From Bdellovibrionales bacterium (lineage in GTDB: Bacteria; Bdellovibrionota; UBA1018), in the NCBI GenBank assembly GCA_018968995.1, contig JAGWZD010000031.1:1-11915 (forward strand): a DNA stretch of 11,915 nt, in the 5' to 3' direction. The stretch's first letter is position 1, and each line of letters begins with the position of its first letter. Below are positions 6,797 to 11,915 of this stretch, in pieces. The notes beneath the pieces were generated by a model. It saw only the letters and a program-made list of their open reading frames with translations. It was not told the DNA's origin and searched no databases. The translations under genes and the position numbers were made by a program.

Positions 6797-7495
6797 ATGG
6801 AATTCGCTCTGTTCACACCTGCAGGCTTCCAGATGGTCCTGCGCTGGCTCCATTTTGTTTTTGGAGTCATCTGGATTGGCCATCTTTATTACTTCAACTT
6901 TACGCAAGGCCCGTTTATGGCCGAGACCGATCCTGCGACCAAGTCTGGAGTGACCCAAAAACTTCTCCCTCGGGCCCTGTGGTGGTTCCGCTGGGGTGCG
7001 ATGTTCACTTTTGTCACCGGTTGGCTCTATATGGGGCATCGTTGGGGCGAAATGGGATCAGCTTTTCTGCAAACCTCTTATGGAATGAGCATCCTTACGG
7101 GAGGAATTCTGGGCTCGCTGATGTGGTTCAATGTCTGGTTCGTGATTTGGCCGAATCAGAAGGTCGTCATCGCGAATGCTGAGAACGTTGCCAAGGGGCA
7201 ACCTGCCAATCCAGCAGCGCCCGCGAGCGCAGCGGCTGCCTTACTGGCCTCTCGCACGAATGTCCTACTATCATTGCCCATGCTATTTTTCATGGGTGCC
7301 GCCAATCACCTTCCGTACAACGTCGACGCCGCTCAAGTGGGCCTGTATTTCGGGGTTTTTGCCCTTGTGATGGCCGGCATTGAGCTCAACGCCCTGAAAG
7401 GCAAAACTGGACCAATGACCAGCGTCAAAGGAGTCATCCACATGGGCGTTCTATTGACTGTTGTTCTGTACGTCCTTGCGGAAGCCATTCTGTAA
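6797..7495 (+). CDS. Urate-oxidase-N-type membrane protein (PuuD membrane domain only)
   Basis: This 232-residue inner-membrane protein has about six hydrophobic segments (near 13-33, 62-80, 97-118, 155-170, 178-198 and 211-231). Signatures are RWLHFVFGVIWIGHLYYFNF (16-35), WFRWGAMFTFVTGWLY (63-78) and MWFNVWFVIWPNQKVVIANA (109-128), which match the membrane domain of PuuD, a urate hydroxylase of purine breakdown. Conserved histidines H19, H29, H171 and H215 lie in or near the spans and could bind haem, by inference. Full-length PuuD carries a C-terminal cytochrome c domain; here no CxxCH motif exists and the protein ends just after the last span, so urate oxidation is doubtful and a general electron-transfer role is possible. 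AGGA lies about eight bases before the ATG. No other purine-degradation gene is nearby. Transcription should end at the hairpin 30 bases downstream. Confidence 0.85.
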   Translation: MEFALFTPAGFQMVLRWLHFVFGVIWIGHLYYFNFTQGPFMAETDPATKSGVTQKLLPRALWWFRWGAMFTFVTGWLYMGHRWGEMGSAFLQTSYGMSILTGGILGSLMWFNVWFVIWPNQKVVIANAENVAKGQPANPAAPASAAAALLASRTNVLLSLPMLFFMGAANHLPYNVDAAQVGLYFGVFALVMAGIELNALKGKTGPMTSVKGVIHMGVLLTVVLYVLAEAIL

Positions 7496-7524
7496 CAACT
7501 CGTTAGTATCCGTACTGAAGATAT

Positions 7525-7563
7525 AAAAAAAGCCCGCTCTCCATGAGGAGGGCGGGCTTTTTT
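7525..7563. terminator. Strong bidirectional intrinsic terminator
   Basis: A GC-rich stem pairs GCCCGCTCTCC (7532-7542) with GGAGGGCGGGC (7547-7557) through one T-G wobble, closing an ATGA loop (7543-7546). Seven A bases (7525-7531) precede it and six T bases (7558-7563) follow. This gives a U-tract to transcripts from both sides, so the hairpin can end both the plus-strand PuuD-type gene (stop 7495) and the minus-strand MCE gene (stop 7583). Confidence 0.95.
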
Positions 7564-7582
7564 GTCATCGCTCTAGACCCTC

Positions 7583-9034
7583 TTACCGGAAAGCAAAAAG
7601 AATCTTAATGTCTTCGTCGTCAAACGACACTCCGGCGCCATAGAAGTAGTTTGTTTTACCGGCGAACTGTTTCAAACTCTCCATGCCGCTGGTCACATAT
7701 AAACCTTGATAGACTCGCGCCCAGCCGGAAACTCTGGAGGTAATGCCCTCGACCTTCCCGAGAGAGTAAATATCTGCCGTCACCCTGAAACGCTCTTCGT
7801 CTCCTTTAGGGCCCAGATAAATACCCGCCGAAACTGTACCATCGCTATGCAGAATGCCTAGCGACAGGTCCAATCGGTGACGGAAAACCTTGCCAAACAT
7901 GGCCGTAAACAGAAGTCCGCTTTCATCTACTGAGGTCGTCTTCACTTCGGTGCTAGCACCACCCGAGACTGTCGTGGTCGTCACCACCGATTTGCGCCCA
8001 CGCGCGGAATCGACAGCTACCCCCAGTTTATAATAGCGATCCTCGCGGGGCCAAATCACTAACTGCAAGGCTCCACGCGATCCATCACCGGCAGGCAACG
8101 AAACTGCGCCCACATCCACCACAAAGCGAATTCCGCCTACTTTCGTCAAAAGACGATTGGCATTTTTCAGAAGCTCTTTAACGCCTTCAGCGTAATACGG
8201 ATCATTCAAAAGCATCCCGACAGAGCCTTCACCTTTATTAATACGAATGGCCATGTCTCGCAGCTGCTCAATGGCGTCCTCTAACTTCGCCAAAGTCCGC
8301 TGAGCGGTGGTATTCAAGTTACCCTCGGGCGACAGAGTACGAGAAGCATTCTCTAAAGTCCGGTTGAGCTGCTGCATGGTCGAGCGCAACTCTTCGGGCT
8401 TAATCGCCTGTTTCAGGCTATGAGTGAGAGAGGTAACTTCAGTCACCAGATTATTGACCTGATTCACTACTTCTTGAACATCCTGACCACTGGATCCCAC
8501 AGGAATATCCCGACCTTTTTTTCCAGACCCGGGCTTCTCTTCTGCGTGGGCAGAGGGAATAATCCACTCTAAGAACGAGCGTCTGAGCGAAACTTTCTTT
8601 TCAGACTCCTCTGGAATAACCCGTGAGCTTTTTCCGTCTTCATTCTGCTCAGGCTCTCCCCCCGGGACAGGACCCACATATTTTACTGGCTTGAGTTCCA
8701 CGAACTTATCGCCCAAGAACCCTTCTCCACGAATATAAGCTCGCGTACTGGGGGTGACTTCCACTTGAGCTGTCACACAGATTCCCAGGCGAACCTTGCT
8801 ATCCATCAATTGCACAGAAGAAAGGTACCCGATCTGAAGCCCTAAAGATCGGACTGGAGATTTGGTTTTCAGCCCCGTGGCATCATCCACACTGATGAAC
8901 ACCAGTTGACAGGGTCGCCACCAGAACGGGCGATCATTAACGAAAACTGTTGCCGCACCTACGAGCAAGAGCGCCAGCACTGTAAAAATTCCCACTTTAA
9001 ACTGGACGACCTTTGACGCTTTTCGTGGATCCAT
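7583..9034 (-). CDS. MlaD-family MCE-domain lipid-transport protein with long C-terminal beta-rich domain
   Basis: MCE proteins form hexameric rings that pass phospholipids between the inner membrane and the outer membrane. In 483 residues this one shows a basic N terminus, one membrane anchor (about 14-32), an MCE domain (about 43-118: DATGLKTKSPVRSLGLQIGY, then YIRGEGFLGDKFVELKP), a charged low-complexity linker (120-180), a long alpha-helical stretch (184-300) containing the GEGSVGMLLNDP motif (268-279), and a final beta-rich region (302-483) of alternating strands ending GAGVSFDDEDIKILFAFR. E. coli MlaD has only about 180 residues, so this is a long form; similar C-terminal strands ending in a D-x-D-I/L-K motif occur in former deltaproteobacterial MCE proteins, from memory. 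The ATG at 9034 has AAGGA about 12 bases upstream, rather distant. The gene lies 25 bases after mlaE and ends at the shared terminator. Confidence 0.92.
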   Translation of the reverse strand: MDPRKASKVVQFKVGIFTVLALLLVGAATVFVNDRPFWWRPCQLVFISVDDATGLKTKSPVRSLGLQIGYLSSVQLMDSKVRLGICVTAQVEVTPSTRAYIRGEGFLGDKFVELKPVKYVGPVPGGEPEQNEDGKSSRVIPEESEKKVSLRRSFLEWIIPSAHAEEKPGSGKKGRDIPVGSSGQDVQEVVNQVNNLVTEVTSLTHSLKQAIKPEELRSTMQQLNRTLENASRTLSPEGNLNTTAQRTLAKLEDAIEQLRDMAIRINKGEGSVGMLLNDPYYAEGVKELLKNANRLLTKVGGIRFVVDVGAVSLPAGDGSRGALQLVIWPREDRYYKLGVAVDSARGRKSVVTTTTVSGGASTEVKTTSVDESGLLFTAMFGKVFRHRLDLSLGILHSDGTVSAGIYLGPKGDEERFRVTADIYSLGKVEGITSRVSGWARVYQGLYVTSGMESLKQFAGKTNYFYGAGVSFDDEDIKILFAFR

Positions 9035-9059
9035 GAAATCTCGCTTTCCTTGAGAGCTC

Positions 9060-9833
9060 TCAAATTTTCAAATGCGCAAAACCAAAAGGTAAAATAGACG
9101 TTAAAATGTAATCAAAAAGCAAAATAGATAGGCAGGTAGCCACCACTGTTGCACGGGTTGCAAACCCTACGGACCGAGCCCCTCCTTGCGCGCGAAACCC
9201 GCAGAAACACGCCACCCAGGTCAGCACGAGACCAAAAAATGCCCCCTTCACCACGCAATGGGTAAGGTCAATCGGATCCACAAAGCGACGGTACTGCTCC
9301 CAAAACACAGACCCATCGAGCCCCATGATTCCAACAGACACACCGTATCCCGCTAACGATCCAATCACCCCGAAATACACCGACAAAAGTGGCATCATCA
9401 ACAGGCCCCCGAGAACACGGGGAAGAACCAGAAATTCAATCGGATCAACAGCCATCACCTCGAGGGCATCAATCTGCTCAGAGACTCGCATGGAAGCCAG
9501 CTCGGCTGCCATCGCGGCTCCGGCGCGACCTGTGACCATGATCGCGCCCATGACTGGTGCGAGCTCACGAAACAAAGACACGCCGACGGTGCCGCCCAGA
9601 AGCGACTCTGCTCCGAAAAGGTGAAATGAAACGTAGAGCTGATACCCGAGAACTCCACCCATAAACAAAGCGGCCACCGTGATGATTCCTACAGAGGAAA
9701 CCCCGATAAATTCGCACTGTTTCAGGAAAAGTCCCCACCGATAAAAAAGACGTCTTCCGCTCTTGATGATGTTCCAAAAGAAAATACTGAACTCACCCAG
9801 AGTATCAATAGCTGAGTAAAAAAGTTGGTTCAT
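9060..9833 (-). CDS. mlaE: MlaE/YrbE-type permease of a phospholipid ABC transporter
   Basis: MlaE is the inner-membrane permease that works with an MCE protein (MlaD) and an ATPase (MlaF) in lipid movement across the envelope. The product has 257 residues from the ATG at 9833, close to the usual 260. The family signature is plain: LFRELAPVMGAIMVTGRAGA (87-106), ELASMRVSEQIDALEVMAVD (111-130), then PRVLGGLLMMP (138-148). Five to six membrane spans follow the amphipathic N-terminal helix. The frame stays open to a GTG at 9899 with an ATG at 9887, which would add 22 or 18 hydrophobic residues; I prefer 9833 because of family length and a promoter-like TCTAAT within that extension. None of the candidate starts has a good ribosome site. 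No mlaF gene is adjacent, which is unusual. The MCE gene follows 25 bases downstream. Confidence 0.93.
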   Translation of the reverse strand: MNQLFYSAIDTLGEFSIFFWNIIKSGRRLFYRWGLFLKQCEFIGVSSVGIITVAALFMGGVLGYQLYVSFHLFGAESLLGGTVGVSLFRELAPVMGAIMVTGRAGAAMAAELASMRVSEQIDALEVMAVDPIEFLVLPRVLGGLLMMPLLSVYFGVIGSLAGYGVSVGIMGLDGSVFWEQYRRFVDPIDLTHCVVKGAFFGLVLTWVACFCGFRAQGGARSVGFATRATVVATCLSILLFDYILTSILPFGFAHLKI

Positions 9834-9878
9834 AAACACGTGAAAATAGTTAAGACTAAAAATCCTGAGAAAACAAGC

Positions 9879-9908
9879 ATTAGACATTTGAAAAAACACT
9901 TTGGTCAG
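9879..9908 (-). promoter_or_regulatory. Possible mlaE-mlaD promoter
   Basis: On the minus strand CTGACC (9908-9903) and TCTAAT (9884-9879) are 18 bases apart; the -10 matches TATAAT at five of six positions. Transcription would begin near 9872, which leaves the mlaE ATG at 9833 downstream and excludes the 9899 and 9887 starts. The surrounding stretch is clearly AT-richer than the coding regions. Confidence 0.4.
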
Positions 9909-9914
9909 GATAGT
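9888..9914 (+). promoter_or_regulatory. Possible promoter for the MMPL transporter gene
   Basis: TTGAAA (9888-9893) and GATAGT (9909-9914) are separated by 15 bases, or 16 if ATAGTT is used. Transcription would start near 9921, just before a GTG at 9923 and 29 bases before the ATG at 9950. It overlaps the minus-strand promoter candidate, so the two could compete. The match is moderate. Confidence 0.3.
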
Positions 9915-9949
9915 TCCTGAGAGTGTCCCCGATCAGCTCGCGCCTTTCG

Positions 9950-11915
9950 ATGACAATCACACGATGGCTTATTCGTCGCGCTGGGCTTATTGCCCTAGTA
10001 GGCACGTTATTGGGAGTGCTTGGGACCGCATACTCGGTCAAACTCTACAAAAATCTTCGTACGGACATCGAGGAACTCTTACCCACCACCGCTCGAAGCG
10101 TGCTGGACCTCGATGAGGTCACTCGGCGGCTAGAATCGATTGATAATCTTGCCGTGGTGATGTTGTCGGACAACCCCTCAGCATCCAAGCGCTTTGTTGA
10201 CGCTCTGGTGACGGAGCTCAAAAAAGCCCCTCGGGAAAAGGTTGCTGGGGTCGAGTACAAGATCGATCGCGAACTGCAGTTTTTCGCGGCGAGACGTCCC
10301 TTGTATATGGATCTTCCAGATCTTGAAAAGATCCGCGACTACATCCGCGAAAGAATCGCCTACGAGAAGCAGCTCTATAACCCCCTGAACATCTTTAGCG
10401 GAAAAGAGTTGCCAGAGCCCAAGCTCGATATCGGCAGCTTGGAGCGCAAGTATAGTCAGAAGATCTCGGCGTATTCGCGATTCCCTGGGGGATACTACGC
10501 AACGCCCGATGGCAAGACACGAATTGTTTTAGTAAATCTTCCCGGAAAATCATCGGGAGTCGACACCGCTCGCGATCTTCGCTCAATTGTTGATGAAGCG
10601 ATTCAGAAGGTAAATCCTTCCCTTTTTGATCCTCAGATGAAGATTTTGTACACGGGCGGCGTACAGAACCTGCTCGAGGAACAAGCGGCACTGATTGCTG
10701 ACTTAGAGCTTTCAACAGTAGTCGTCATGATTCTCGTGACAGCGGTTTTACTCGTATTCTTTCGTGCCAATCGCGCGACCCTCGCCCTAGTGGCCGCACT
10801 CATTATTGGAACCCTTTGGACGTTCGGGGTTTCTTATTTCGCAGTTGGATATCTGAACGCCAATTCCGCGTTTCTTGGTCCCATCGTTCTTGGTAATGGC
10901 ATCAATTTCGGCATTATTCTTTTAGCCCGCTACCTTGAAGAACGCCGTGCAGGCCGAAAACACTTTCGCGCTATGAAGCGCGCGATTGAATCGACATCCA
11001 CAGGAACCTGGACGGCTGCTCTTGCTGCCGGACTCGCCTACGGTTCATTGATGCTCACTGGATTTCGAGGCTTCAAGCAATTCGGCGTGATCGGCCTTAT
11101 TGGAATGATTCTCTGCTGGATTGCCACATTCACGGTTCTTCCAGCCTACCTCACTCTTCTGGATCGCAGGCGCCCTCTTGCTCGCCCGCAAAAGGCACGA
11201 AAGGAGCCGCTTGCTGACTTCTTGGCAGCGATGATCTCACGACATCCAGCGAAGATTTGGTTTAGCTCATTTTTACTCACAGTGCTCTCCATCGCGATGT
11301 TCATGCGCTACTCATCGAACATTCTTGAGACCGACCTCTCGAAGCTTCGCGATAAGCGCAGCATGGAAAGTGGATCAGCCTATAACGCCAAATACCTGGA
11401 CGAAGTCTTTCGTCGATATCTGTCTCCGATTGTCATTATGCCGGATGAGCGAGAGGCGGCAGTCGAGATTGCTCAAAGACTAAAAACTCTTAAAGAAAAA
11501 GAGGGCAAAACAAGCCTCATTTCCTCGGTTCAAACCATTGATGAATTTATTCCGAAAGATCAGCCTCAAAAGATTGCAGTCATCGATGAGATCCGAAAGC
11601 TTCTGCCGCCACGATTGATGGCTGAACTTTCTGCTGAAGATAACAAACGCGTTTCGGAGTTCTTTCAGCCGGAAACTTTTCAGTTCGTTCGACAAAAGGA
11701 CCTACCCCCTCTGATCTTAGAAAAGTTCACCGAAAGAGACGGGTCCATCGGAAAACTGGTCTTGGTGGAGCCGCCCCTCAGCAATGAAACCTGGGACGGA
11801 AACGCACTGATTCGATTTATTTCAGATTTGAGACAGATTGCGGATTCGGTAGATCCGGGGGCCCCGGTTGCCGGCCAACTTCCGGTAACGGCCGATATGC
11901 TCTCGGCCATTCAGC
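9950..11915 (+). CDS. MMPL/HpnN-like RND-superfamily transporter, 3' end beyond window
   Basis: The frame runs open from 9950 to the right edge (655 residues visible), so the C-terminal half is partly missing. Topology is the RND/MMPL pattern: span 1 (about 8-28), a periplasmic domain (30-250), a block of five spans (about 254-271, 278-299, 305-326, 352-370, 377-403), then the repeat's first span (436-452) and a second periplasmic domain. Landmarks are GGVQNLLEEQAALIADLELS (236-255) before span 2, GNGINFGIILLARYLEERRA (315-334) in span 4, and GFRGFKQFGVIGLIGM (371-386). Family members export lipids, hopanoids or other hydrophobic molecules using proton motive force; the nearby mlaE-mlaD pair supports a lipid role by inference. 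Span 4 carries N319-F320 where many relatives have the proton-relay Asp-Tyr pair. A GTG at 9923 is an alternative start; neither has a clear ribosome site. Confidence 0.88.
   Translation, partial: MTITRWLIRRAGLIALVGTLLGVLGTAYSVKLYKNLRTDIEELLPTTARSVLDLDEVTRRLESIDNLAVVMLSDNPSASKRFVDALVTELKKAPREKVAGVEYKIDRELQFFAARRPLYMDLPDLEKIRDYIRERIAYEKQLYNPLNIFSGKELPEPKLDIGSLERKYSQKISAYSRFPGGYYATPDGKTRIVLVNLPGKSSGVDTARDLRSIVDEAIQKVNPSLFDPQMKILYTGGVQNLLEEQAALIADLELSTVVVMILVTAVLLVFFRANRATLALVAALIIGTLWTFGVSYFAVGYLNANSAFLGPIVLGNGINFGIILLARYLEERRAGRKHFRAMKRAIESTSTGTWTAALAAGLAYGSLMLTGFRGFKQFGVIGLIGMILCWIATFTVLPAYLTLLDRRRPLARPQKARKEPLADFLAAMISRHPAKIWFSSFLLTVLSIAMFMRYSSNILETDLSKLRDKRSMESGSAYNAKYLDEVFRRYLSPIVIMPDEREAAVEIAQRLKTLKEKEGKTSLISSVQTIDEFIPKDQPQKIAVIDEIRKLLPPRLMAELSAEDNKRVSEFFQPETFQFVRQKDLPPLILEKFTERDGSIGKLVLVEPPLSNETWDGNALIRFISDLRQIADSVDPGAPVAGQLPVTADMLSAIQ

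Noticed and set aside
9325..9624. Open 99-codon plus-strand frame antisense to mlaE
   Set aside because: Low-complexity Thr/Arg/Ser/Pro composition and no ribosome site; it is a shadow of the well-supported mlaE frame.
10395..10715. Open 106-codon minus-strand frame inside the MMPL gene
   Set aside because: The plus-strand MMPL frame runs uninterrupted through here with clear family motifs.

Overview
The window is dense, ordinary chromosomal DNA of a Gram-negative bacterium with roughly even GC content, carrying eleven complete or near-complete genes plus one gene cut at each edge. Outer-membrane barrel and Mla-type lipid-transport proteins show the two-membrane envelope. The mix of a urate-oxidase-N-type membrane protein, an MCE protein with a long C-terminal beta-rich extension, a two-ACT-domain SerB and an unusual HisRS motif 3 resembles Bdellovibrionota or a related former deltaproteobacterial lineage. 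That placement is an inference from memory and is only moderately secure. I see no insertion sequence, phage gene, CRISPR array, tRNA or rRNA.

Layout from left to right. (1) At 2-1024 (+) lies the 3' part of a FadL/OmpP1-like outer-membrane protein with a long polar C-terminal tail. Its stop overlaps the stop of the convergent 1021-2272 (-) pair, an unknown 93-residue protein followed by a His-rich CDF zinc exporter. (2) A divergent intergenic region with a paired-repeat site (2336-2358) leads into a tight plus-strand cluster: a small single-span membrane protein, an EVE-domain protein and a ferritin-like di-iron protein, the last two joined by an ATGA overlap. (3) A minus-strand hisS-dut pair (3694-5420) is coupled by a GTGA overlap. 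(4) serB (5495-6721) and a PuuD-type membrane protein (6797-7495) run on the plus strand and end at a strong hairpin that can terminate transcription in both directions. (5) A minus-strand mlaE-mlaD pair (7583-9833) has no mlaF ATPase gene beside it. It is transcribed divergently from an MMPL/RND-type transporter (9950 to the window end), whose reading frame runs uninterrupted off the right edge.

Housekeeping roles are clear for hisS (histidyl-tRNA), dut (dUTP removal) and serB (serine synthesis). The most distinctive part is the right third: an MCE/permease pair and an RND-family lipid-type exporter share a promoter region of about 100 bases, suggesting a joint role in envelope lipid traffic. 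The EVE/ferritin-like coupling is the second point worth following. Nothing here proves a new system; the findings are candidates with stated tests.
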